Made by a program: the position numbers and the translations under genes | Part shown: positions 1 through 5,495 of the stretch, piece by piece | How positions within the stretch are numbered: position 1 is the first letter of the stretch | How the letters are laid out: every line of letters starts with the position of its first letter | The notes under the pieces: generated by a model | Told to the model about the DNA's origin: nothing | The model's input: the letters and a program-made list of their open reading frames with translations, nothing else | The model's database searches: none | Assembly: GCA_964524295.1 (NCBI GenBank) | Contig: CAZGCW010000257.1 | Coordinates: 1-5,495 of the forward strand | Length of the DNA stretch: 5,495 nt | Source: UBA9926 sp964524295 | GTDB lineage: Bacteria; Pseudomonadota; Gammaproteobacteria; Pseudomonadales; Azotimanducaceae | Direction of reading: 5' to 3'

Positions 1-1226
1 GGCACGGAACCCATTGTGCTCGGATCGAAAGCACCATTGAGGCGACAATCCGCAATAGTCTCTGCATAGATGCTGGCATAGCATCGATCAGGAATAACCG
101 CTTTCATGTCCTGTAGATTCCCTTCTGGATTCCACATCTTTCCGGAATCTCTGATAGCGGCAGGCATCGACGCATCGACGATAATATCGCTGGGCACATG
201 CAAATTGGTAATCCCCTTATCAGAATTCACCATGGCCAGTTTAGGTCCCGTGTGCAAGCAAGCATCCAGTTCCTGTTTGATCTGGGCACTTAACTGAGCA
301 GGCAGCGATTCGAGCTTTTCATAGGCATCGCCAATACCGTTATTATAATCAACCCTTAAGCGCTCAAGCACATCTCGATGTTTGTCAATCGCAGCAGCAT
401 AATAAGCTTTCACAGCATGCCCAAACATGATCGGATCCGATACCTTCATCATGGTCGCCTTGAGATGAAGTGACCAGAGCACATCCTGCTCCCTTGCCTC
501 TTCCAACTGCGCATCAAAAAAGCGGCGTAATGCTGCGACGCTCATAAATGCGGCATCGACAACTTCACCAGCTTCTACTTCAATACCGGAAAGTAATGTT
601 TGACTGACACCAGCGTCATCTGTGTGCACAATACTGAGTTGGTCATCAGCGGCAAGGGTGACCGACTTCTCCGAAGCGTAAAAATCCCCGCCTTGCATAT
701 GAGCAACATGACTCTTTGAATCGGCACTCCAGACGCCCATTCGATGAGGATGCTTATGGGCGTAGGCCTTGACGGCCAGCGCAGCTCGACGATCGGAGTT
801 ACCCTCCCTCAAAACAGGATTTACGGCGCTGCCTTTAATCAAATCATAGCGTTGCTTAAAATCACGCTCCGCCTCATTGGTCGGTTCTTCAGGATAGTCC
901 GGAAGGTCATAGCCCTTGGATTTTAATTCCTCTATGGCGGCTTGTAACTGGGGGTTCGATGCCGAGATATTCGGCAACTTGATGATATTTGCGTCTCGAC
1001 GTTTGGTTAAATGTCCCAGCTCTGCCAGATAATCCGGTATCTTCTGCTGTTCATTAAGCCGTTCAGGAAACGCCGCAATGATTCTGCCGGCCAATGATAT
1101 ATCCCAGGTTTCCACCGTAACGCCGGCGGTATCGGTAAATGCCTTGATAATAGGTAAAAATGAATAAGTGGCTAGTCTTGGAGCTTCGTCTGTATCGGTA
1201 TAAATTATTCTTGGTATGTCTGTCAT
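1..1226 (-). CDS. icd: Monomeric NADP-dependent isocitrate dehydrogenase, N-terminal part (3' end beyond window)
   Basis: Oxidative decarboxylation of isocitrate to 2-oxoglutarate with NADP+ (EC 1.1.1.42), a cytoplasmic TCA-cycle step. The protein belongs to the large single-chain (about 740-residue) class, not the dimeric E. coli Icd class. The frame is open from ATG 1226-1224 to the left edge, giving 408 full codons, a little over half the usual length; the missing part is the C-terminus. Recognisable blocks are GSAVNPVLREGNSDRR (residues 132-147), SLHLKATMMKVSDPI (252-266) and VDASMPA (350-356). Relative to the Azotobacter vinelandii enzyme, Ser133, Asn136, Arg140, Arg146, Lys256 and Asp351 match its known substrate, metal and catalytic residues with a constant offset of one (recalled, not aligned by software). 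The N-terminus, beginning MTDIPRIIYT, is typical of the family and supports this start. A weak AGAAG lies 4 nt upstream. It is divergent from the small gene at 1520, with its own promoter candidate at 1312-1317. Confidence 0.96.
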   Translation of the reverse strand, partial: MTDIPRIIYTDTDEAPRLATYSFLPIIKAFTDTAGVTVETWDISLAGRIIAAFPERLNEQQKIPDYLAELGHLTKRRDANIIKLPNISASNPQLQAAIEELKSKGYDLPDYPEEPTNEAERDFKQRYDLIKGSAVNPVLREGNSDRRAALAVKAYAHKHPHRMGVWSADSKSHVAHMQGGDFYASEKSVTLAADDQLSIVHTDDAGVSQTLLSGIEVEAGEVVDAAFMSVAALRRFFDAQLEEAREQDVLWSLHLKATMMKVSDPIMFGHAVKAYYAAAIDKHRDVLERLRVDYNNGIGDAYEKLESLPAQLSAQIKQELDACLHTGPKLAMVNSDKGITNLHVPSDIIVDASMPAAIRDSGKMWNPEGNLQDMKAVIPDRCYASIYAETIADCRLNGAFDPSTMGSV

Positions 1227-1309
1227 AGGGCTTCTAATTGCAATTCTCTTTAGGCACATGTCTTGTGAACATCTGCGACTCAGTTGGGCATTCGGGTCAG
1301 AATGCTCAG

Positions 1310-1326
1310 GCATTATAGTCTAATGC
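1310..1326. repeat. Short inverted repeat over the dehydrogenase -10 box
   Basis: GCATTA at 1310-1315 and TAATGC at 1321-1326 are perfect 6-bp arms separated by 5 bp (TAGTC). The dyad covers the TATAAT on the minus strand, so a protein bound here would compete with RNA polymerase. This is an operator candidate by position only; no known regulator motif is recognised. The arms are short enough that chance is possible. Confidence 0.4.
1312..1317 (-). promoter_or_regulatory. Candidate -10 box of the isocitrate dehydrogenase promoter
   Basis: On the minus strand this is a perfect TATAAT, about 85 bp before the dehydrogenase start codon. The predicted start of transcription is near 1304-1306, giving a leader of roughly 80 nt. 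The -35 region at 17 bp spacing (about 1335-1340) reads ATGATT, a poor match to TTGACA. An activator or another input may therefore be needed. The call rests on the -10 match and the position alone. Confidence 0.5.
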
Positions 1327-1470
1327 GGCTCGAGAATCATGCCCTGCGCCCTGACCGAGAATCCAACTGCAAATGAGACGGGGCTTAGTTAATGGATCGA
1401 TTCGAAATTTTCCGCAAAAGACCATCCCCCGATTTTACAGACAGAACGGCTTATGTTCCTATGTCACCTT

Positions 1471-1483
1471 ATCAAGACTTGAT
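1471..1483. promoter_or_regulatory. 13-bp perfect dyad upstream of the small exported-protein gene
   Basis: ATCAAG and CTTGAT form perfect 6-bp arms around a single central A, 36 bp before the ATG at 1520. One central base makes it unsuitable as an RNA hairpin but compatible with a dimeric DNA-binding protein. A TTGATT overlapping its right half resembles a -35 box, but no convincing -10 follows at the right spacing. A second possible promoter, TTTACA at 1434-1439 with TCCTAT at 1457-1462 (17-bp spacing), is also weak. It is recorded as a possible operator without an assigned regulator. Confidence 0.3.
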
Positions 1484-1507
1484 TTGAATGGCGAAACACA
1501 CTCGAAT

Positions 1508-1511
1508 GAGG
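1508..1511 (+). promoter_or_regulatory. Ribosome binding site deciding the start of the small exported protein
   Basis: GAGG with an 8-nt gap to ATG 1520. Neither the upstream in-frame ATG at 1373 nor the TTG at 1571 has an equally good purine-rich site, so this element favours the 137-residue product. Confidence 0.45.
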
Positions 1512-1519
1512 CCAATAAT

Positions 1520-1933
1520 ATGCTGATCAACTATAAAATACTCAGCCTTGCATCTTCAATACGGCGAGCATTGGATTTCTTTCGACGAACGTGCAGTTTG
1601 TATCTCATTGCCGCACTCGCTTCAGCCGCCCAATCAAACTATAACAACCACCTGACTTGTGCGGTCTATCACCGCATGTTAATCGGTGCACTTAACTCAA
1701 AAGGCCTGGATGAGCTGACTGTATCTGAAAGAGAAAAAATGCAAGATCAAATTGAACTCGCAAACCGAGCAGGCGTCAGTGAATCCGCAGCCTTTAACCA
1801 ATCCCAATTTAACGAAGACTGGGCGGAAAAGTTCAGCCTGATGACCGCCCAAATCAACAGTAATTACCAGAATTTATATAGATTAAAGAACCGCTACCAG
1901 AATAGCTGCAAGGAACTACAAATTAATCAGTAG
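1520..1933 (+). CDS. Small putative exported protein of unknown function
   Basis: No family is recognised. The product is 137 residues from ATG 1520, chosen because GAGG (1508-1511) lies 8 nt upstream. The same frame stays open back to 1373, but that stretch has no ribosome site and no secretion-like start. A TTG at 1571 would give a more compact signal peptide and is the main alternative. Two basic clusters (RR at 15-16 and 22-23) are followed by a hydrophobic run at about 26-37 (SLYLIAALASAA), with a plausible signal-peptidase I site ASA|A after residue 36. The rest is polar and probably helical. Cys47 (LTCAVYH) and Cys130 (QNSCKEL) are the only cysteines of the predicted mature part and could form a disulfide in the periplasm. 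The gene is flanked by a divergent promoter region and by rluA, whose stop lies 26 bp away tail to tail. It is therefore probably transcribed alone. A membrane-anchored rather than cleaved form is possible because of the long n-region. Confidence 0.6.
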   Translation: MLINYKILSLASSIRRALDFFRRTCSLYLIAALASAAQSNYNNHLTCAVYHRMLIGALNSKGLDELTVSEREKMQDQIELANRAGVSESAAFNQSQFNEDWAEKFSLMTAQINSNYQNLYRLKNRYQNSCKELQINQ

Positions 1934-1959
1934 GCACCTTAAGCGTTAAATCCTAAATC

Positions 1960-2625
1960 CTAAAACGGAACATCACATTCTATTGACAGGCATTCTTCGG
2001 TTATGGGATGAGGGAATGCCACCTTGGTGGAGTGCAACATCAATCGATCAGCTTTAGCATAGGTAGCGTCATCCGCATAAAGGTCGCAACCGAGGATGGG
2101 GTGACCCAGCAACGCGAGATGCAAACGAAGTTGATGCTGCCTTCCAGTGATCGGTTGCAGCAATAAACGAGTTTCAGTATCACCCCTCTCCAGCACCTCA
2201 AACCGAGTCAACGCTGGCTTCCCAGAGATTTTATCTAGCCTTTGCTTCGGCCTATTAACGGGATCGGCAGCAAGCGGAAAATCGATCGATCCGGTGTCTT
2301 TCCTGACGAGCCCATTAACTCGTGCCATATAGGTTTTTTTGATCCGTCGCTCCCGAAACAGCTTATTCATAGCAGACACACTCTGCGCTGATAAACTTAA
2401 AATAACCAACCCTGATGTGTCCAGGTCGAGCCTATGAACTATTCTCGCAGTGGGGAAATCTTCCAGCACCCTGCTCAAAACACAGTCTTTTACAATCCGC
2501 CCGGGAACAGTCAGCAAGCCCGCTGGTTTTTCTACTGCGACTATATGATCGTCACTATAAAGATAGCGTACCGGCTCATAACAAGGAGGTGGAATGTGAA
2601 ATGTGGAGTGATTCAAATTGCACAT
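1960..2625 (-). CDS. rluA: RluA-type 23S rRNA/tRNA pseudouridine synthase
   Basis: Isomerises uridine to pseudouridine. E. coli RluA acts on 23S rRNA U746 and tRNA U32 in the cytoplasm, and the close similarity suggests the same targets here. From ATG 2625-2623 the product is 221 residues, against 219 in E. coli. Conserved stretches in order are SDDHIVAVEKPAGLLTVPGR (24-43), HRLDLDTSGL (64-73), FRERRIKKTYMARV (90-103), PVNRPKQ (122-128), LQPITGRQHQLRLHL (156-170) and LGHPILG (173-179). Asp67 in HRLD is the catalytic aspartate (Asp64 in E. coli). No S4 RNA-binding domain precedes it, as expected for the RluA subgroup. Two further in-frame ATGs at 2661 and 2658 would add 11-12 residues. The 2625 start is preferred on length and because the PPP-x-x-EP segment fits the N-terminus of other RluA proteins. 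None of the three starts has a clear Shine-Dalgarno sequence. The 5' end overlaps the start called for the divergent hydrolase. Confidence 0.93.
   Translation of the reverse strand: MCNLNHSTFHIPPPCYEPVRYLYSDDHIVAVEKPAGLLTVPGRIVKDCVLSRVLEDFPTARIVHRLDLDTSGLVILSLSAQSVSAMNKLFRERRIKKTYMARVNGLVRKDTGSIDFPLAADPVNRPKQRLDKISGKPALTRFEVLERGDTETRLLLQPITGRQHQLRLHLALLGHPILGCDLYADDATYAKADRLMLHSTKVAFPHPITEECLSIECDVPF
2583..2589 (+). promoter_or_regulatory. Strong Shine-Dalgarno sequence for the alpha/beta-hydrolase
   Basis: AAGGAGG, followed by T, is a near-perfect anti-16S complement with an 11-nt gap to ATG 2601. It decides the hydrolase start called here. It lies inside the rluA reading frame, where its complement encodes conserved prolines of RluA. 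It could therefore be a coincidence of Pro codons rather than a selected site. Confidence 0.5.
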
Positions 2626-3752
2626 TAACGTATAGTGACAGTAACCCAAGGTTAACATCATTCTTTATGTCTGCAGAAGACGAACAGCTTGCGAATGCCA
2701 TCATGGATGTCACGCCTAAATTACTCATGGCGATGGAATCCCTGGAAATCGCCCAGAAAAGTCTTAATCCAAATAATATCGAGCAACTTAACGACTTGGT
2801 CCAGGAATACGTTCTGGCTCTAAAATCAGCTAATGATGTTCTCGCCCCACTGCAATTCCCCAAGGAAATCAGCACCTTCGGAGATTATCTCAAGCAAGCA
2901 TGCGTTTACTGCCTCCGCGCCGCTGAGGGATTTGCACAAGGTAAAGATGACATGATGCAAGCGTTAAGGGCTAACCGCGCCATGTGTCGGGCGCAGGAGC
3001 AACTTTACCCATTAGCACCCTTGTTTACGCCTGTGAACGAATACTTCCTTGAACCCGCCTTTAGAAAGAAGGCCTTGCTGAACTCATTGATCGACACCCC
3101 TGATTCAAACACTGGCATCCAACATATCAAAAATGCTAGAAACGAACGCGGCGGCTTGTCCCTGTACATTCCGGAAAACCTCGATAAGTCGAAACCGACA
3201 GCACTGGTAATGGCCCTTCACGGCGGCACCGGTCACGGCGCGGATATGCTCTGGTCCTGGCTGCGAGAAGCCCGAAGCAGAGGCTTTATGGTTATCGCAC
3301 CGACCTCCCAGGGTGACACCTGGTCGATCATGGGGGACGATGTCGACAAACCCTACTTGCTCAATTATATTGAATTAGCCGGTGAGCATTTCACTGTCGA
3401 TCGAGATCGAATTCTACTGGCAGGCATGTCAGATGGCGCCACCTACGCCCTGCAAATGGGCCTGCGGTCTCACAGTCCATTTACGCATATCGCCGCTTTT
3501 TCCGGCGTTCTAGATCCGCTCTTGAGTATTAATGGCCAATTCGAGCTAGCGAGAAACCGTAAAATTTACCTGGTCCATGGCGCGCTCGATTGGATGTTTC
3601 CAGTCGATATGGCGAAAATGGCTCATGCTCAATTAAGTGCTGCAGGCGCAGACATCACTTACCGAGAAATCAGCGATCTATCACACAACTTTGCAAGGGC
3701 AGAATTACCAAGCCTACTGAACTGGTTTTCGCTTTCAGGAGACACCGCATGA
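2601..3752 (+). CDS. Serine alpha/beta-hydrolase (phospholipase/carboxylesterase-like) with helical N-terminal extension
   Basis: Probable ester hydrolase; the substrate is not determined. The product is 383 residues from ATG 2601, which has AAGGAGG 11 nt upstream. ATG 2667 (product beginning MSAEDEQLANAI) is the alternative and lacks a good ribosome site. Residues about 25-155 are leucine/alanine-rich and probably all-helical, with CVYC at 101-104, and have no recognised domain. A compact alpha/beta-hydrolase domain follows from about 184. It has an oxyanion-hole-like HGGTGHG (207-213), the nucleophile elbow GMSDG with Ser277, acid candidate Asp330 (HGALDWMFP) and His362 (SDLSHNF). The spacing and order suit the esterase/phospholipase branch (Abhydrolase_2 or PHB-depolymerase-like). 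No signal peptide or membrane segment is seen, so a cytoplasmic location is likely. Its stop overlaps the next start as ATGA, implying translational coupling to the nucleotidase. A TATAAA at 2556-2561, inside rluA, could be a -10 box but has no good -35. Confidence is high for the fold and low for the substrate. Confidence 0.85.
   Translation: MWSDSNCTLTYSDSNPRLTSFFMSAEDEQLANAIMDVTPKLLMAMESLEIAQKSLNPNNIEQLNDLVQEYVLALKSANDVLAPLQFPKEISTFGDYLKQACVYCLRAAEGFAQGKDDMMQALRANRAMCRAQEQLYPLAPLFTPVNEYFLEPAFRKKALLNSLIDTPDSNTGIQHIKNARNERGGLSLYIPENLDKSKPTALVMALHGGTGHGADMLWSWLREARSRGFMVIAPTSQGDTWSIMGDDVDKPYLLNYIELAGEHFTVDRDRILLAGMSDGATYALQMGLRSHSPFTHIAAFSGVLDPLLSINGQFELARNRKIYLVHGALDWMFPVDMAKMAHAQLSAAGADITYREISDLSHNFARAELPSLLNWFSLSGDTA
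3737..3741 (+). promoter_or_regulatory. Ribosome binding site of the metallophosphatase inside the hydrolase gene
   Basis: AGGAG with a 7-nt gap to ATG 3749, lying in the last codons of the hydrolase. It fixes the start just before a good signal peptide and excludes the longer open frame reaching back to 3590. Confidence 0.8.
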
Positions 3753-5056
3753 AGCAGTTTTTAGTTTATCTAGCGCTGATAATCCTTTCAGGCAACAGCC
3801 TGGCAACAGAGTTGTTGATTATTCACAGTAATGACTTCCACGGTCACATAGCTGAAGAAAAGAACTATGCAGGTGCAGCCAAAATTGCCGCTTATGTGCG
3901 CAACCTGAGAAGCAATCATCCCCGAGTTTTGTTCGTTGATGCCGGCGATGCCATCACTGGCACGCCCGTGTCCAGCTTGTTCGAAGGTGAACCGATCTTT
4001 CATATCATGAATGCCATGGGCTATGACGTCGGGCTTCTCGGAAACCACGAATTCGATCATGGCGTTAAAAAAATAGCGACATTTAAAAATATTGCTGACT
4101 TCCCGCTACTTGGCGCGACAGCACTGGATGCAGACAACCAGATTATTTCGGATAAGCCATTTACCATTATTAAATTGGACGATCTGAAAATCGGTATTAT
4201 TGGCATTTTAACGGATTCCACGCCCTTATTAATCACCCCCCATGGAAATGAAAACCTGACCTTCCGAGCACCCGAAAAAGTGCTGTCAGAACTCGTTCCT
4301 GATCTCAAACCACAGGTGGATTTCCTCATGGTTTTGTCTCATACCGGCTTTGAAGAGGACATTGCTCTAGCGAAACAATTTCAGGATATCGATCTTATCG
4401 TTGGGGGTCATAGCCATACTTTCAATCAACATCCCGTTAAATCGGGCAGAACCTGGGTGGTTCAAGCTGACCACTATGGTCAACACCTGGGCTATGTCAA
4501 GGTCAATTTTACCGATACCAAAGGACAATACCGGCTCACCGGTGACCTACTCGCCGCTGATGAACTACCTCAACCTGACCTAAAAGTATTGGCATTGGTG
4601 GAAAGTTATGAGGAGAAAGTAAGAAAAAAGGTTGATCTGCCGATCTGGGAAACCGATCAGAGCTTGTCTAAGGAAGAAATCCAGCCCCTCTTTGAGCGAA
4701 TTATTGCCGATCATGTCAATGCGGACCTTGGCTTTTATAATCTAGGCGGTATTAGAGATAGTATCGATGCAGGTGTTATCACTATTCGAAACCTCTGGAG
4801 CATTGAGCCGTTCGGTAATACCCTGGTGACCGTCACCCTATCCGGTGCAGACTATCTGGTGCTACTCTCCCAGGAGCCAAAACTACATCATTCCGCGGCC
4901 GATATTGATCCAAACAGAAGTTATACCATTGCCACAAATAACTTTGTCGCATCTCACGCCAGACAAGCATTTGGGTCGGCGATTAAAGTGCAGGAGCGGG
5001 ACTTACTGATTCGAGACCTTCTTATCGAATACATTTCCAAAAATGGCCTCGAATAG
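3749..5056 (+). CDS. Exported bifunctional metallophosphatase/5'-nucleotidase (UshA-like)
   Basis: Periplasmic phosphoester hydrolase of the UshA/CpdB/5'-nucleotidase superfamily, probably releasing phosphate from nucleotides or related compounds. The product is 435 residues with signal peptide 1-19 (hydrophobic core FLVYLALIIL, cleavage after SLA). Dinuclear-metal motifs of the N-terminal domain are complete: Asp29 and His31 (SNDFHGH), Asp67 (DAGD), Asn99-His100-Glu-Phe-Asp103 (GNHEFD), His198 (LSHTG), and His221 and His223 (GGHSH). Asn99, His100 and Asp103 correspond to the UshA catalytic set. The C-terminal domain (about 305-435) keeps NLGGIRD with Arg336 and SIEPFGN (351-357). After YTIATNNF it reads VASHARQAFG where UshA has the GGDGY nucleobase-site loop. 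At 435 residues it is well short of the 550 of E. coli UshA. A substrate other than, or broader than, nucleoside 5'-phosphates is possible. It overlaps the hydrolase by 4 nt and is probably its co-expressed partner. Only 36 bp separate it from the convergent gene, with no clear terminator. Confidence 0.9.
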   Translation: MKQFLVYLALIILSGNSLATELLIIHSNDFHGHIAEEKNYAGAAKIAAYVRNLRSNHPRVLFVDAGDAITGTPVSSLFEGEPIFHIMNAMGYDVGLLGNHEFDHGVKKIATFKNIADFPLLGATALDADNQIISDKPFTIIKLDDLKIGIIGILTDSTPLLITPHGNENLTFRAPEKVLSELVPDLKPQVDFLMVLSHTGFEEDIALAKQFQDIDLIVGGHSHTFNQHPVKSGRTWVVQADHYGQHLGYVKVNFTDTKGQYRLTGDLLAADELPQPDLKVLALVESYEEKVRKKVDLPIWETDQSLSKEEIQPLFERIIADHVNADLGFYNLGGIRDSIDAGVITIRNLWSIEPFGNTLVTVTLSGADYLVLLSQEPKLHHSAADIDPNRSYTIATNNFVASHARQAFGSAIKVQERDLLIRDLLIEYISKNGLE

Positions 5057-5092
5057 CTCATCCACTCCAAGAGAGCGGACCGCTTCACCGGC

Positions 5093-5495
5093 CTAACAAA
5101 AGAAATCTCGAGTCAACTTCAGGAACTGTTCTAACTGGTCATGATGAACCCAGTGCCCGGCATTCTCCAAGGTAACATGAGTCGCATTGGTAAAGTATTC
5201 TACCGGGTCCACTTCCTTATTCTGACCAAAGAAACTTTCACTACCACTCAAGAGCAGCAAGGGGGAAGATATCCGTTTCCAAAGGGCTTTAGTCTGGTCC
5301 TGGGAAAGATCAAATGGCGCCATTACATGCGTATAGTTATCAAATTTCCAGGAATAACTGCCATCTTCGTTCTGATTGCTACCATGACCGGTAAGGTGAC
5401 GGGCTTGGTCCTCACTGAGATGGCTATTTTCATTGTGCATCCTCTGGTAAGCCTGATCCAGTGCCTCGTATCGTTTAGGCAACCGACCCGAAACT
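5093..5495 (-). CDS. Alpha/beta-hydrolase, C-terminal fragment (5' end beyond window)
   Basis: The open frame continues to the right edge without a needed start: four further in-frame codons (V-S-G-R) precede the TTG at 5482. The gene therefore begins outside the window and only its last 133 residues are visible. The segment QARHLTGHGSNQNEDGSYSWKFD (fragment residues 30-52) followed by PLLLLSGSESFFG (79-90) and NAGHWVHHDQLEQFL (111-124) is the usual C-terminal half of the alpha/beta-hydrolase superfamily (Abhydrolase_1-like, epoxide hydrolase/esterase-type). His114 in AGHW is the expected catalytic histidine. Glu86 (SGSES) occupies a position where related proteins place an acidic residue. 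The nucleophile motif would lie in the missing part. The protein is not a paralogue of the hydrolase at 2601 on visible motifs. It is convergent with the nucleotidase, so no shared operon is implied. The substrate cannot be assigned. Confidence 0.88.
   Translation of the reverse strand, partial: VSGRLPKRYEALDQAYQRMHNENSHLSEDQARHLTGHGSNQNEDGSYSWKFDNYTHVMAPFDLSQDQTKALWKRISSPLLLLSGSESFFGQNKEVDPVEYFTNATHVTLENAGHWVHHDQLEQFLKLTRDFFC

Larger units (their letters stand above)
1281..1369. repeat. Imperfect inverted repeat flanking the dehydrogenase promoter
   Basis: The left arm is 1281-1300 and the right arm 1351-1369. CAGTTGG (1281-1287) pairs with CCAACTG (1363-1369), and GGTCAG (1295-1300) pairs with CTGACC (1351-1356). 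The 6-7 nt between the paired blocks do not match perfectly. Thirteen bases pair in total, across a 50-bp interval that contains the -10 box. One arm would fall in the early leader and the other upstream of the -35 position. The geometry suits two regulator sites bridged by a loop as well as it suits an RNA or cruciform structure. A remnant of a duplicated or mobile sequence cannot be excluded. Confidence 0.45.

Noticed and set aside
744..926. Plus-strand open frame opposite the isocitrate dehydrogenase gene
   Set aside because: It lies entirely antisense to the conserved GSAVNPVLREGNSDRR region and shows no independent coding evidence.
1373..1519. In-frame upstream extension of the small exported-protein gene to ATG 1373
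   Set aside because: No ribosome site precedes 1373, the added residues place the signal-like segment far inside the protein, and the stretch contains the dyad at 1471-1483. The start at 1520 with GAGG is better supported.
1947..1965. TAAATCC repeated twice in tandem, followed by TAAAAC, between the small gene and rluA
   Set aside because: Only two full 7-bp copies, partly inside the rluA stop region. This is too short to distinguish from chance or to call a terminator or repeat element.
2415..2600. Extension of the alpha/beta-hydrolase frame back to 2415
   Set aside because: This stretch is antisense to well-conserved rluA coding sequence, and the strong Shine-Dalgarno sequence lies just before 2601.
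2618..2663. Promoter-like boxes (TTGCAC, TATAGT and, on the other strand, TATACG) in the rluA/hydrolase start region
   Set aside because: No pair of boxes has a spacing near 17 bp on either strand, so no promoter was called.
3590..3748. Extension of the nucleotidase frame back to 3590
   Set aside because: It overlaps the catalytic Asp/His region of the hydrolase in another frame. ATG 3749 has a well-placed AGGAG and begins a clear signal peptide.
3788..4329. Two antisense open frames within the nucleotidase (3788-4060 and 4057-4329, minus strand)
   Set aside because: They are opposite conserved metallophosphatase motifs, have no recognisable protein features and no ribosome sites worth noting, and are best explained as shadows.
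5074..5084. AGCGGACCGCT between the nucleotidase and the convergent hydrolase, considered as a terminator
   Set aside because: The perfect symmetry leaves a single-base loop, so only a very short stem could form, and there is no T-tract on either strand.

Overview
The window looks like ordinary chromosomal DNA from a free-living, probably marine or aquatic, gammaproteobacterium. The evidence is a monomeric NADP-isocitrate dehydrogenase, an RluA of almost exactly enterobacterial length, moderate GC content and compact gene spacing. The genus cannot be named from this sequence. No mobile element, CRISPR array, tRNA or rRNA was seen.

Layout, left to right. (1) Positions 1-1226, minus strand: the N-terminal 408 codons of monomeric isocitrate dehydrogenase, running off the left edge. 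(2) Positions 1227-1519: a divergent intergenic region of 293 bp. It holds a perfect TATAAT box reading towards the dehydrogenase, a short dyad over that box and a long imperfect inverted repeat around it. A separate 13-bp dyad lies close to the next gene. (3) Positions 1520-1933, plus: a small, probably exported, unrecognised protein with two cysteines in its predicted mature part. (4) Positions 1960-2625, minus: rluA, a pseudouridine synthase, convergent with the small gene. (5) Positions 2601-3752 and 3749-5056, plus: two genes coupled by an ATGA overlap. The first is a serine alpha/beta-hydrolase with a helical N-terminal extension. The second is an exported metallophosphatase/5'-nucleotidase with an altered C-terminal domain. 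(6) Positions 5093-5495, minus: the C-terminal part of a second, unrelated alpha/beta-hydrolase, running off the right edge and convergent with the nucleotidase.

Only the hydrolase-nucleotidase pair has operon-like organisation. The rest are single housekeeping or hypothetical genes on alternating strands. The hydrolase has no visible signal peptide while its partner has a clear one, so the two probably act in different compartments. Any shared role, such as salvage of organic phosphorus or lipid/nucleotide esters, is inference. No clearly new multi-gene system is evident. The points most worth a second look are the dehydrogenase promoter architecture, the ambiguous or overlapping starts of rluA and the hydrolase, and the replaced nucleobase-site region in the nucleotidase.
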